From the NCBI GenBank assembly GCA_029465975.1, contig CM055753.1:13657306-13721305 (forward strand): a stretch of 64,000 bases of DNA. The letters are read 5' to 3'. The stretch is from Dallia pectoralis. Its lineage: Eukaryota; Chordata; Actinopteri; Esociformes; Umbridae. Position numbers and translations under genes: made by a program. How positions within the stretch are numbered: the stretch's first letter is position 1; every line of letters starts with the position of its first letter. Below the pieces are notes generated by a model, which saw only the letters and a program-made list of their open reading frames with translations, searched no databases and was not told the origin of the DNA. Of the stretch, positions 52,301-53,985 are shown piece after piece.

Positions 52301-52320
52301 CTAAATTGAAGGACTTCTAG
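4170..52320 (+). CDS. rims2: RIM2-like regulating synaptic membrane exocytosis protein, 29 exons, 5' end missing
   Basis: RIM proteins are presynaptic active-zone scaffolds. They tether Rab3 vesicles, Munc13, calcium channels, ELKS and RIM-BP. Seen here: PDZ (E2-E4), C2A (E8-E10), the RIM-BP-type proline motif RRGRQLPTVPPK (E15), the block KKRRSSFSAKV (E24), QRSVETGLAIEF (E25) and C2B (E26-E29) in the usual RIM order. Every junction used has AG/GT borders, and exon phases join without a stop over about 1,210 codons. RIM2 rather than RIM1 is inferred from KRMKDGTVPQDTG, STLSVP and SNMVIGWFKLFPP. The Rab3-binding helix and zinc finger are not in the window. No frameshift was found, so the gene looks functional although its introns are packed with minisatellites. 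The a/b paralogue cannot be decided. Linker exon borders are less certain than domain exons. Confidence 0.9.
4244..5085. repeat. 36-bp minisatellite with CCCTAACCCTAAC
   Basis: About 23 units of 36 bp: AATGACTCCTTCCCTCAGCC followed by a telomere-like CGACCCTAACCCTAAC. It begins 10 bp after rims2 E1. Confidence 0.95.
5284..5483. mobile_element. short hAT-type MITE
   Basis: About 200 bp with long imperfect terminal inverted repeats. The left end is CAGGTGTCATACCGGTTCC...GAGGGCCGAGTGTCTACAGG and the right end is its diverged complement, finishing GTTTGACACCCTTG. The CAGGGGTGTCAAAC-type terminus is common in fish hAT-like MITEs. No clear target-site duplication. Confidence 0.6.
5877..6140 (-). 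pseudogene. Tc1-like transposase, second HTH fused to the C-terminal tail
   Basis: 87 codons: KLSARAQRHIQRLSLGYGRT, then GLHGCRPRRKPLLKKMHKK, then directly VKAVLENNDGHTKY, the normal C terminus. The whole DDE catalytic core has been removed in frame. What remains would encode only a DNA-binding half plus tail. Confidence 0.82.
6119..6322 (-). pseudogene. Tc1-like transposase, N-terminal DNA-binding part
   Basis: It reads MAPHGKELSEDLEKRIVALH and KAGLGYDKIAKTLKLSCSTV, the first helix-turn-helix of fish Tc1 transposases. It then diverges after VAKT, probably from a frameshift or deletion. The remainder is picked up in another frame at 5877-6140. Confidence 0.85.
7026..7836. mobile_element. non-autonomous DNA transposon
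   Basis: Terminal inverted repeats TTTTTCACTACAAAGAACCA at the left and GGTTCTGTGTAGTGCAAAAA at the right, followed inward by CpG-rich CTCGACTCGACT/GAGTCGAGCTGAG blocks. About 0.8 kb, no transposase frame. Family not assigned. Confidence 0.6.
7900..8165 (-). mobile_element. tRNA-derived SINE-like fragment
   Basis: On the minus strand GGTTGGTGGTTCGATCCCC contains a good Pol III B box (GGTTCGATCCC), with a fish-SINE-like continuation. The A box was not identified and the ends are uncertain. Confidence 0.35.
8166..8647. other. intron sequence before E2, possible MITE remnant
   Basis: No gene seen. The stretch near 8290-8395 (ending GAAGAATATGGCCC) resembles the end of the GGGCC...TTAAGAA MITE type found at 19284, without a matching partner end. 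Confidence 0.3.
8648..8767 (+). CDS. rims2: rims2 exon E2: start of PDZ domain
   Basis: 120 nt, phase 0 to 0, acceptor TTGTAG, donor GTAAGC. It encodes HPVTWKPSQDGERLIGRILL and then NKRMKDGTVPQDTGALLGLK. The KRMKDGTVPQDTG stretch has the RIM2 form; RIM1 is shorter here. The PDZ domain binds calcium-channel C termini and ELKS. Confidence 0.95.
9105..9204 (+). CDS. rims2: rims2 exon E3: PDZ domain, middle
   Basis: 100 nt, phase 0 to 1, acceptor TTCAACAG. It encodes VVGGKMTDSGRLRAFITKVK and RGSLADTVGHLQP, the central PDZ strands and helix. Confidence 0.95.
9226..9510. repeat. 35-bp minisatellite
   Basis: About eight copies of a 35-bp unit (GATGATGTAATGAGTATGG plus ATGAGTAGTTTACAGT) in the E3-E4 intron. 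Confidence 0.9.
9680..9803 (+). CDS. rims2: rims2 exon E4: PDZ domain, end
   Basis: 124 nt, phase 1 to 2. It encodes GDHVLEWNGRSLEGATFKEV and YNIILESKSDPQVELVVSR, ending at TTAGG|GTGAGC. The last ~34 nt of the exon together with the donor are copied tandemly in the intron that follows. Only the GTGAGC at 9804 keeps frame with E5 (GG+A, then GATATTTCC). Confidence 0.93.
9770..10185 (+). repeat. minisatellite made from the E4 exon end plus its 5' splice site
   Basis: Seven units of about 57-62 bp. The first is the true end of E4 with its donor; the others repeat AGTAGAGCTGGTTGTCTCC, a TTAGG|GTGAGC-like donor and an AACCCTAATCCTAACCC tail. Some copies keep a good donor; others are altered (GGTTGAGC, ACGGTGAGC). 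Confidence 0.93.
10186..11261. other. E4-E5 intron, unassigned
   Basis: No coding match or clear element. Mostly AT-rich, single-copy-looking sequence. Confidence 0.4.
11262..11455 (+). repeat. ~90-bp direct duplication
   Basis: Copies begin at 11262 and 11354 (CAGCCACAGACACTATATGC). They end in GTTAGCTAGCGTTAGCGCTA-type palindromes, which are extended further in the second copy. Confidence 0.85.
11495..12400. repeat. ~23-bp degenerate minisatellite
   Basis: About 35 diverged copies of AATAGGCAGGTTACATGCTG plus TTT. Older-looking than the other arrays because units vary widely. Confidence 0.88.
12601..12644 (+). CDS. rims2: rims2 exon E5: linker after PDZ
   Basis: 44 nt, acceptor TTTCCCAG, donor GTAAGT. 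It encodes DISDICDKHGQLES and aligns with the RIM segment DIPRIPDSTHAQLES. Phase 2 to 1. Confidence 0.85.
12652..12945. repeat. short degenerate repeats after E5
   Basis: Three near-copies of AATCCATAGATGTAGATAGA followed by GCTCTTCCTT, then looser ~40-bp repeats with ATTAATGCATTAATCTAGAT. Confidence 0.7.
12945..13745. repeat. 39-bp/52-bp minisatellite
   Basis: About 18 copies of GCCTTCACACATAGTGATAG plus GTCTTTATGCACTTATTAAA; some units carry an extra 13-bp GCACTTATTAAAG. It ends ~130 bp before E6. Confidence 0.92.
13878..13981 (+). CDS. rims2: rims2 exon E6: linker before C2A
   Basis: 104 nt, acceptor TCTGTAG, donor GTAATC. It encodes NSFESQKMSPLISVTSPISP, then ELVCDSLQHLSGQ, matching RIM SFESQKM...ISVTSPMSP...LSGQ. 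Phase 1 to 0. Confidence 0.9.
14119..14600. repeat. TG microsatellite organised as a higher-order repeat
   Basis: Around 19 units of TCATTTTGGT followed by (TG)5-9, ending ~50 bp before E7. Both strands show long cysteine- or histidine-rich spurious frames. Confidence 0.93.
14651..14698 (+). CDS. rims2: rims2 exon E7: small linker exon, probably alternative
   Basis: 48 nt, phase 0 to 0, acceptor TTCACTAG, donor GTAAGC. It encodes SPNLSRRTKPLVPRVQ. Because both ends are phase 0, skipping it would keep the frame, as expected of a cassette exon. It lies between the TG-rich array and the 3.7-kb 39-bp array. Confidence 0.7.
14738..18476. repeat. 39-bp minisatellite with CTCTAACCCTAACAC
   Basis: About 3.7 kb and roughly 95 units. 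Each unit is TATATGCGTCACTATCCTTC plus TCTCTAACCCTAACACATT. A GCG/GTG variant alternates irregularly. Scattered truncated or fused units occur near 15240-15400, 15780-16080, 17160-17300, 17580-17690 and 18080-18280. The array starts ~40 bp after E7. Confidence 0.96.
18477..19268. other. E7-E8 intron, unassigned
   Basis: Begins with ~240 bp of GC-richer sequence containing AATAAA (near 18690), possibly an old LTR or SINE remnant. The rest is unremarkable. Confidence 0.3.
19284..19938. mobile_element. MITE nested in the Tc1-like element
   Basis: Termini GGCCCGTATGTATAAAACTT and TTTATACATACGGGCC are inverted repeats. Internal AT-rich TCTTAAGAATAGTCTTAAG motifs. No coding capacity. A flanking CAG is seen at both sides, but part of the host Tc1 terminus is missing, so the target duplication is uncertain. 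Confidence 0.72.
19987..20529 (-). pseudogene. Tc1/mariner transposase fragment, broken
   Basis: It contains the first catalytic block HVLWSDETKI, a middle block GCFAAEGTGALHKIDG and the second block FQMDNDPKHTSK. Translation stops shortly after and the last acidic residue of the DDE triad is not present. A 13-codon block (HVLWSDETKIDE plus one) is tandemly duplicated at 20280-20350. Not expected to be active. Confidence 0.9.
21057..21392. other. intron before E8
   Basis: No gene or repeat recognised apart from the polypyrimidine tract and acceptor of E8. Confidence 0.4.
21393..21523 (+). CDS. rims2: rims2 exon E8: C2A domain, first part
   Basis: 131 nt, acceptor TTTCTCTCCAG, donor GTACGA. 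It encodes VKLWYDKMGHQLIVTILGSK, then DLPSRADGRPRNPY and AKIYFLPDR. RIM C2A domains are atypical and do not bind calcium. Phase 0 to 2. Confidence 0.96.
21618..22679. mobile_element. non-autonomous hAT-like element with 8-bp TSD
   Basis: Termini TAAGGGTGTGACGAGACG and GATCTCGTCACACCCCTA. It is flanked by identical ATAAGTAT at 21610-21617 and 22680-22687. An 8-bp duplication with these ends fits hAT. AT-rich interior, no transposase. It lies between the two main C2A exons. The flank itself is locally repetitive (TATAAGTATTATAGCATTG). Confidence 0.78.
22829..23000 (+). CDS. rims2: rims2 exon E9: C2A domain, middle
   Basis: 172 nt, acceptor TTCCTGTAG, donor GTAAGA. It encodes SDTSKRRTKTVKKSVEPKWN, QTFMYTPVHWMEFRERRLEI and TVWDQIRVREEESDFLGV. 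The polybasic KRRTKTVKK stretch is typical of the RIM C2A domain. Phase 2 to 0. Confidence 0.96.
23036..23470 (-). mobile_element. non-LTR retrotransposon fragment (reverse transcriptase, upstream part)
   Basis: The minus strand, across two frames, reads CGLQHITDNKGSSSSD, LNTFYSRFE, KVNPRKSPGPGRVLRGC, DQLAEVFTSIFNLSLTHSIV. This is the region ahead of the RT core in fish LINEs. Truncated and frame-broken. Confidence 0.75.
23471..23985. other. E9-E10 intron, unassigned
   Basis: AT-rich. Near 23840-23890 are degenerate ACCCCTAAC-like repeats. No gene. Confidence 0.4.
23985..24197. repeat. 26-bp minisatellite, left part
   Basis: About eight units of CAGTATCAGTACTATAGAAC plus TACATG, interrupted at its right end by a LINE insertion. 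Confidence 0.92.
24198..25678 (-). mobile_element. 5'-truncated non-LTR retrotransposon (RTE/BovB-like)
   Basis: Inserted inside the 26-bp array. The 3' end (low coordinates) is a TCATC microsatellite tail. The minus strand encodes RT: GVVVPLFKKGDQRVCANYRG, FRPGRGTTDQLF, CFVDLEKAYDRVPRDLLWEV, LRQGCALSPILF and the FADDVVLMAS active site (25662 down to ~24990). The C-terminal part LSRKAKLSIYRSIFVPTLTY...GRPRTRWRDYI continues in another frame (24928-24230). One frameshift near 24985 breaks it. Clade is an inference from motif style. Confidence 0.85.
25679..26042. repeat. 26-bp minisatellite, middle part
   Basis: About fourteen units of the 26-bp repeat (CAGTATCAGTATTGTGGAAC variants are frequent here), resuming right after the LINE. 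Confidence 0.93.
26043..27172. mobile_element. 1.1-kb insert in the 26-bp array, possibly hAT-like
   Basis: The insert begins CAGTGTCAATAG and ends TAAAGGAAACACTG, termini reminiscent of hAT ends (CAGTGTTTCC). No target-site duplication or transposase seen. It contains palindromic GCGTATACGC and GTATACGGCGTATAC near 26410. Confidence 0.35.
27173..27250. repeat. 26-bp minisatellite, right remnant
   Basis: About three degenerate units (CAGTATCAGTACTGTAGAAC) just before E10. Confidence 0.8.
27294..27438 (+). CDS. rims2: rims2 exon E10: end of C2A and linker
   Basis: 145 nt. It encodes ALIELENALLDDAAHWYKLQ, then TQDLSSSSPSRSLPYNQRRL and LPGERRLQ, matching RIM LIELETALLDDEPHWYKLQTHD...RRLQRS. 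Phase 0 to 1; donor GTAGGT. Confidence 0.93.
27442..27520. repeat. short tandem repeat after E10
   Basis: Five copies of a 16-bp ACCAGACTGAACCATC-like unit start a few bases after the E10 donor. Confidence 0.8.
27535..27790. repeat. GGTGGTGGT minisatellite
   Basis: 18-bp and 15-bp units of GGTGGTGGTGGTCAG with TTTAGG-containing variants. The G-rich strand is the rims2 sense strand and could form G-quadruplexes in intronic RNA. Confidence 0.9.
27940..27993 (+). CDS. rims2: rims2 exon E11: linker
   Basis: 54 nt, acceptor TGCCTCCAG, donor GTAACT. It encodes RPPRFSDPDCEDGIGVIA and aligns with RIM SEVSDYDCDDGIGVV. Phase 1 to 1. Confidence 0.85.
28030..28985. repeat. compound (ATA)n / ATCATGATTATG repeat
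   Basis: About 20 units of CACACACATCAAGATAATAA with a variable (TAA)n run and a palindromic AATCATGATT; the 3' third changes to AATCAGGATT. Confidence 0.92.
29246..29381 (+). CDS. rims2: rims2 exon E12: RIM2-type linker
   Basis: 136 nt. It encodes DYRQNDKDFQSSTLSVPDQV, then LLANHSFCSDLTRPRSRSPS. This is the RIM2 form (DYRHDGRDLQSSTLSVPEQ). The inferred donor is the first GT of a telomere-like run (GTTAGGGTT), a weak site chosen because it joins E13 in frame. Phase 1 to 2. Confidence 0.82.
29572..29691 (+). CDS. rims2: rims2 exon E13: linker
   Basis: 120 nt, acceptor CTCAACAG, donor GTAGGT. It encodes MFPQSPSPQTMYRDDAVRLL and RSAKLSRAYSEGGGPNSLD. Assigned by clean splice sites and phase (2 to 2). 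I do not recognise a close human counterpart. Confidence 0.65.
29692..30241. other. E13-E14 intron
   Basis: No gene, array or element recognised. Confidence 0.4.
30242..30304 (+). CDS. rims2: rims2 exon E14: linker
   Basis: 63 nt, phase 2 to 2. It encodes STGYIPDFPSEQRGSLQEDM followed by LR. Acceptor CAACAAG, donor GTAACC. Supported by splice sites and phase only. Skipping it keeps the frame. Confidence 0.55.
30390..31020. repeat. 49-bp minisatellite
   Basis: About 13 units of AGATGGCTAGTCTGGCTTGT plus GCTTCTAGAGTAGTTTATTC and AGTCTAGTC. Confidence 0.93.
31065..31562. repeat. 48-bp minisatellite with an internal palindrome
   Basis: About 10.5 highly uniform units. Each holds GGGTTAGGTTA and TAACCTTAACCC, inverted repeats separated by ACCAAGC, so each unit can form a hairpin. 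It ends ~50 bp before E15. Confidence 0.94.
31611..31711 (+). CDS. rims2: rims2 exon E15: RIM-BP-binding PxxP motif
   Basis: 101 nt, acceptor TATCCAACAG, donor GTGGGT. It encodes VNPRLIQTSPSGTPVFCRRG, then RQLPTVPPKAFDR. This matches RIM SVQTSPSSTPVAGRRGRQLPQLPPK, the motif through which RIMs bind RIM-BP SH3 domains. Phase 2 to 1. Confidence 0.9.
31808..32998. mobile_element. Harbinger-like DNA transposon remnant
   Basis: The left end AAGTTTGTTAACCCTGAGAT...GGGGGAAACTGAG and the right end (complement of TGGGGCCTGTTTCAGAAAAG) match the TTAACCCTGAGATG-type termini common in fish Harbinger MITEs. About 1.2 kb, no transposase frame. Confidence 0.6.
33145..33680. repeat. ~39-bp minisatellite
   Basis: About 14 units of AATGATTAAACCATGTAACT plus ACCATGTTACTGTAATAAT, with length variants. 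It ends ~60 bp before E16. Confidence 0.92.
33741..33773 (+). CDS. rims2: rims2 exon E16: micro-exon with tandem NAGNAG acceptor
   Basis: 33 nt (30 nt if the second AG at 33743 is used). The acceptor reads TTTTTGCCTAGTAG, a NAGNAG pair, and both choices keep the frame. It encodes IDGVENIEPYT; the second acceptor gives NGVENIEPYT. Donor GTATGT. Assigned by splice sites and phase (1 to 1). Confidence 0.6.
33835..34000. repeat. 42-bp minisatellite
   Basis: Four units of TCTGCTAATCCCTATGGAAC plus AGGCCAGTGTTAGGTGGCTGGT. Confidence 0.92.
34040..34235. repeat. TTAGGG-containing minisatellite, left part
   Basis: About five units of AACCAGGAGTGGGGGCCGGT plus GTAGGGTTAGGGTT. Split from the part at 34826-35185 by a retroposon. 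Confidence 0.9.
34236..34825 (-). mobile_element. non-LTR retroposon remnant in the minisatellite
   Basis: Starts ATTCAAAGTTTTATTGTGTA and contains GTACAATGGAATTCTTGTGA and CGATGGCCTGGGTGGCCGTT. This is a widespread fish LINE 3'-end pattern read on the minus strand. No open frame. Confidence 0.6.
34826..35185. repeat. TTAGGG-containing minisatellite, right part
   Basis: Units of AACCAGGAGTGGGGGCTGGT plus GTAGGGTTAGGG, alternating with AAGGTGAGGGTTTTGG. It ends ~100 bp before E17. Confidence 0.92.
35291..36040 (+). CDS. rims2: rims2 exon E17: 750-nt proline-rich VNTR exon
   Basis: Open throughout, acceptor TTTGAAG, donor GTGAAT, phase 1 to 1. It encodes about 250 residues: HLTSMATPQTAGPMAISHPA, a Gln/Pro/Leu segment, about a dozen six-residue QPQVPV-type repeats (18-bp units, 35475-35690), then Ala/Pro/Asn-rich APNPNPNPAP blocks. 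The Asn-Pro runs come from CCTAACCCTAAC telomere-like codons. It lies where RIM linkers are naturally disordered. I know of no such repeat in mammalian RIM2. Symmetric phase means it could be skipped. Confidence 0.75.
35475..35690 (+). repeat. 18-bp coding VNTR inside E17
   Basis: Twelve units of CAACCCCAGGTCCCTGTC; changes at one codon give QPQVPV, QPQVPG or QPQVPF. Length is a multiple of three, so copy-number change keeps the frame. Confidence 0.93.
36354..36416 (+). CDS. rims2: rims2 exon E18: linker
   Basis: 63 nt, phase 1 to 1, acceptor CCTGCAAG, donor GTAAAT. It encodes DIERRLSTVSNGRSTPGGTR followed by K. Assigned by splice sites and phase. Confidence 0.6.
36417..37296. other. E18-E19 intron with LINE/interspersed repeat pieces
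   Basis: Near 36580-36660 is a TTTAACCAGGTAGGG...GTTCTCATTTGCAAC sequence, a common fish interspersed repeat. Near 36865-36895 is GCAATTAAAGCTGATTCTGA, a typical LINE 3' tail. No gene. Confidence 0.5.
37297..37332 (+). CDS. rims2: rims2 exon E19: micro-exon
   Basis: 36 nt, phase 1 to 1, acceptor TTGTGATAG, donor GTATGC. It encodes EVTWEDQQWKDN. A 40-bp array starts ~30 bp after the donor. Confidence 0.5.
37363..37835. repeat. 40-bp minisatellite
   Basis: Nearly twelve almost identical units of TACCCTAACCTCAACCCAGT plus AGTACAGTACTAGGAATCCC, with a CCCTAACC core and the palindrome AGTACAGTACT. Confidence 0.95.
37836..38464. other. E19-E20 intron
   Basis: AT-rich, nothing recognised. Confidence 0.4.
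38465..38500 (+). CDS. rims2: rims2 exon E20: micro-exon
   Basis: 36 nt, phase 1 to 1, acceptor CATCTCATTAG, donor GTATGG. It encodes ERIENAAPENGA. Confidence 0.5.
38501..39023. other. E20-E21 intron
   Basis: Nothing recognised beyond a short CACACA-rich stretch near 38700-38740. Confidence 0.4.
39027..39046 (+). CDS. rims2: rims2 exon E21: very short exon, acceptor ambiguous
   Basis: 20 nt from the AG at 39025-39026, or 23 nt from the AG at 39022-39023; both are in frame. It encodes ALKDPSK (GALKDPSK with the upstream AG). Donor GTAATC. It changes phase from 1 to 0, so something here is needed to connect E20 to E22. Confidence 0.5.
39047..39395. other. E21-E22 intron
   Basis: Nothing recognised; AT-rich. 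Confidence 0.4.
39396..39532 (+). CDS. rims2: rims2 exon E22: Ser-rich linker
   Basis: 137 nt, acceptor GTTGCTGCAG, donor GTGGGA. It encodes ALRGSDNISAKSLDLNISNV and SATLSSSHLSSMTPMSVQSE. This matches RIM DNASAKSSDSDVSDVSAIS...RLSSTSFMSEQSE. Phase 0 to 2. Confidence 0.85.
39533..40110. other. E22-E23 intron
   Basis: Nothing recognised apart from isolated GGGTTAGGGTT motifs near 39570 and 39837. Confidence 0.4.
40111..40257 (+). CDS. rims2: rims2 exon E23: acidic linker
   Basis: 147 nt, acceptor TTGTCTTCAG. It encodes GCQSEEGHLTGLAEKLLGGE, then IRSDTDEGGETEGAVSGEEE and DEEDQTEN. I chose donor AA|GTCAGT because it joins E24 in phase 2; a GTAATT four bases on would not. Confidence 0.7.
40284..40395. 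repeat. CTAACCCTAAC/CTTACTCTAAC degenerate telomere-like repeat
   Basis: Hexamer-based run of CCTAACCCTTACTCTAACAC variants shortly after E23. Confidence 0.9.
40455..42295. repeat. 30-bp minisatellite (CAGATATAATACGTGTAGGT)
   Basis: About 61 units of 30 bp (CAGATATAATACGTGTAGGT plus CTTCACACCC). The main variant is CCCC to CCAC, with rare AGATC and GTTGG changes. One 18-bp unit deletion near 41040 and a short-unit region near 41240-41285 are the only disruptions. It starts immediately after an acceptor-like CTTTACAG (40431-40438). Confidence 0.96.
42485..42657 (+). CDS. rims2: rims2 exon E24: linker with KKRRSS block
   Basis: 173 nt, acceptor GATTAACAG, donor GTAAGA. It encodes LAAPIQKSSTVGGDICSLNR, NDDDDDDKKRRSSFSAKVMG and LVGLGKKSQSTTQVNDE. 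It aligns with RIM IIKSTSVSGEIYTLEHND...KKRRSSLSAKVV. The exon sits between the 30-bp and 24-bp arrays. Phase 2 to 1. Confidence 0.88.
42711..48540. repeat. 24-bp satellite-like array, 5.8 kb
   Basis: About 243 units of GATCTGTATTCAGCATTAGA plus AGGT. Two main variable sites: TTCAGC/TTCTGC/TTCCGC and TTAGAAGG/TTAGGAGG. Sporadic 3- or 6-bp deletions cluster at 44615-45000 and 45450-45660. Several long open frames on both strands (up to over 1,100 codons) are artefacts of the 24-bp period. The array begins 54 bp after E24 and ends 84 bp before E25. Confidence 0.97.
48625..48766 (+). CDS. rims2: rims2 exon E25: linker before C2B
   Basis: 142 nt, acceptor ATATAAACAG, donor GTAAGA. It encodes EEGKKKIIRLPVQRSVETGL, AIEFKSKLTRQITRDSSDPE and AEAKPG. 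It matches RIM KKLKSTIQRSTETGMAAEM...RQPSRESTDG. Phase 1 to 2. Confidence 0.88.
48840..49050. mobile_element. fish interspersed repeat fragment
   Basis: Contains GGCTATGAAAAATTCCCTGA and CTAGAGAGGAACCAGGCTCT, resembling a repeat abundant in salmonid and pike genomes. Ends not defined. Confidence 0.4.
49051..49720. other. E25-E26 intron, mixed repeats
   Basis: Contains GCGCTTTTATATAGCGCTTT (near 49372), a doubled AGTAGGGTTAGGGTTCAGAA near 49421-49470 and a TTACA run near 49652. No gene. Confidence 0.4.
49725..50070 (+). repeat. 37-bp minisatellite containing 3' splice-site-like sequence
   Basis: About nine units of CAGTGTGTTTCCTTCCCAGA plus CTCCTGGTGTCATAAAC. Each holds a pyrimidine tract plus CAG. 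The last, altered unit (GTTTGTTTTCTTCCCTCAG) is the acceptor actually used for E26. Confidence 0.93.
50079..50191 (+). CDS. rims2: rims2 exon E26: start of C2B module
   Basis: 113 nt, acceptor TTTTCTTCCCTCAG, donor GTAAGC. It encodes LIFPGVRISSDIHFTEFLEG, LGPAQLAGRQTLATPAL, the highly conserved RIM segment ahead of C2B. Phase 2 to 1. A 37-bp array with acceptor-like sequence abuts it upstream. Confidence 0.96.
50192..51274. other. E26-E27 intron
   Basis: No gene. Region 50600-50730 has short AAGTCTCAAGTCTCTGAG / GTCCAAGTCAAGTC repeats. CCTAACCCTAACCC near 51230. Confidence 0.4.
51275..51376 (+). CDS. rims2: rims2 exon E27: C2B domain
   Basis: 102 nt, acceptor TTTTTCTCTCCAG, donor GTGAAC. 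It encodes GDIQIGMVYRKERLDVEVIR, ARGIVGKQGNKQMP. Phase 1 to 1. Confidence 0.95.
51377..51832. other. E27-E28 intron
   Basis: Contains AACCCTAACCCTAACCC near 51406 and a TTATAAAGCACTTTTTACAA interspersed-repeat piece near 51690-51735. Confidence 0.4.
51833..51972 (+). CDS. rims2: rims2 exon E28: C2B domain
   Basis: 140 nt, acceptor TTTGTCCCAAG, donor GTGAAA. It encodes APYVKVYLMDNGKCVVKKKT, RLARKTLDPLYQQQLQFEEN and PEGKVLQ. Phase 1 to 0. Confidence 0.96.
52105..52320 (+). CDS. rims2: rims2 exon E29: end of C2B and stop
   Basis: 216 nt including TAG, acceptor TTTTTCTCCAG. It encodes IIVWGDYGRMDHKSFMGAAQ, ILLDDLDLSNMVIGWFKLFP, PTSLVDPTLAPLT and then the tail SKAAIAEQAANAAKLKDF. The usual RIM tail RRASQSSLESSTG is replaced by this Ala-rich sequence, either a lineage change or an alternative last exon. 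Confidence 0.95.
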   Translation: MIVWGDYGRMDHKSFMGAAQILLDDLDLSNMVIGWFKLFPPTSLVDPTLAPLTSKAAIAEQAANAAKLKDF

Positions 52321-52488
52321 CATCTATACAGCAACCAACCAGCAGTGCAATCAGTCTGGTGGGTCTGTGCTTCCTTTGGTTATGCCCTATGTAGTCTGGC
52401 AATACATCAAGTTTCAAGCTCTTGTAGAGTTCTGATTATTAAAATGCTCCCTACGGTTGTAACATGGACTAGTCCCCTAAAAACAACC

Positions 52489-52588
52489 TCTTCTGATATT
52501 CTTCATAGCTCCACTCAGGTCTTCTTAAGAAACCAGGAAGGATATCAGAAGAGAAGACCTGAGTGGAGCTATGAAGAATATCAGAAGA
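52489..52588. repeat. 37-bp perfect inverted repeat (hairpin) in rims2 3' flank
   Basis: Left arm 52489-52525 reads TCTTCTGATATTCTTC... and right arm 52552-52588 is its exact reverse complement, ending GAAGAATATCAGAAGA. The spacer is 26 nt. Transcribed from rims2, it would form a long uninterrupted stem. Confidence 0.9.
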
Positions 52589-52972
52589 CCTGGTTGGAGA
52601 CAGGAAGGATATCAGAAGACTCGGGTGGAGCCAGTAAGGATATCAGAAGACCTGTGAGAATTAGAATGTATTCAAGTGTATAAGATTTCTGAACGGCGAA
52701 CTTGAGGTCCACAGAAGCGCTGTCTTGTCTTCTAAATTAACTCAGTGGGGTGCCATTGGTAAAGGCCATGACAACTGATGGGATGTCTGGTAGCGACCAT
52801 CTGACCCATCCCTTATGAAAAGCATTCCATCATCACCTTACCTCGAGACAAATCCAGCATATTCACTCAGCTAGTCAACCACAAACAAAACTGCTAATTT
52901 GATTTTAATGCAAGACTATGGTGAATAATGGAAATCTGTTTTTCCTAACAAAACTGTGTGAATCATATTTAA

Positions 52973-52978
52973 ATTAAA
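52973..52978 (+). promoter_or_regulatory. candidate polyadenylation signal ATTAAA
   Basis: ATTAAA about 650 nt after the rims2 stop. It lies in a degenerate ~50-bp tandem repeat (about 52920-53130), and near-identical copies recur downstream near 53067 and 53117. No canonical AATAAA was seen closer to the stop. Confidence 0.35.
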
Positions 52979-53334
52979 GCATGGAAATCAGATTTTTAGT
53001 TATACCAATTGAATCATATTAAAATGTAAGCATGGAAATCTGTTTTTATATAAACACTGTGTGAATCATATTTATATTAAAGCATGGAAATCTGTTTTTC
53101 ATATAAGACTGAATCATATTTAAATTAAAGCATATATTATATAGTGACTATAGTGATATAGTTTTGGGGTGCTAAAGGTATTAGGGTTAGGTTTTGAGAA
53201 AAAGTAATTGTCCCACGGAACACGGAACAAATTATGGGAAATCTGGAAAAGCGTTTTTTGTGTGGGGAAGGGTTAGGTATAGGGCTAAATACGTCAAGGA
53301 CACGCATTAACATGACCCTCATTTTCATATTTGT

Positions 53335-53452
53335 AGGGTTAGGGGGTTAAAGGTTAGGGGGTTAGGGATGGGGTTAGAGGGTTAGGGGTTAGGGTTAGGG
53401 GGGTTGGGGTTAGGGTTGGGGTTAGGGTTGGCGGGGGTAGGAGGTAGTGGGT
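53335..53452. repeat. degenerate telomere-like repeat
   Basis: GGTTAGGGGGTTAGGG / GGGGTTAGGGTTGG variants, G-rich on the plus strand. Confidence 0.88.
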
Positions 53453-53985
53453 CAAGTCAAGTCATTTTTATTTATAAAGCACATTTAAAAACAGCAGTTG
53501 CTGAACAAAGTGCTGTACACAGGTAAACAAACATATAATAAAACAATATTGGACAAGACGAAACTATACATTTAGACACAAGTATCCTTAAACTGACTCA
53601 AATGCCAGAGAATAGAAATACGTTTTAAGACAACATTTACATATTTCGGTGGTAGGAGAGGACCTGATGAGAATCGGTAACGTATTCCAGAGTATCGGGG
53701 CCACAACTGAAAAGGCACGATCACCCCTAGATTTCATGCGGGACGGTGGGATAGCTAAAAGGGTTTTATTTGATGATCTATGAGTCCTGGGGGCGTGATA
53801 CAAAGCGAGAAGGTCTGTGATATATAATGGGGCCAGACCTCGTAATGCCTTAAAAACCAATAAAAGCACTTTAAAATCAATTCTGTACTTGACAGGTAGC
53901 CAATGAAGAGAGGCTAGTATCGGGGTGATATGATCCCTTTTTTTTGTACCAGGGTTACCTTTGGTTAGGTGAGGGACCAATTAAA
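53453..53985 (-). mobile_element. L2-type LINE, 3' end
   Basis: The minus strand (53980 down to 53588) encodes the C terminus of an L2/CR1-group RT protein: RDHITPILASLHWLPVKYRI, DFKVLLLVFKALRGLAPLYI, DLLALYHAPRTHRSSNKTLL, then WNTLPILIRSS. 3' UTR follows down to 53453. 5'-truncated. Confidence 0.88.

Larger units (their letters stand above)
52321..53335 (+). other. rims2 3' UTR or flank
   Basis: No coding sequence recognised. It holds a 37-bp perfect inverted repeat (52489-52588), extra copies of a GAAGGATATCAGAAGAC-type motif just after it, and a four-copy degenerate AT-rich repeat with ATTAAA signals. Confidence 0.5.
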
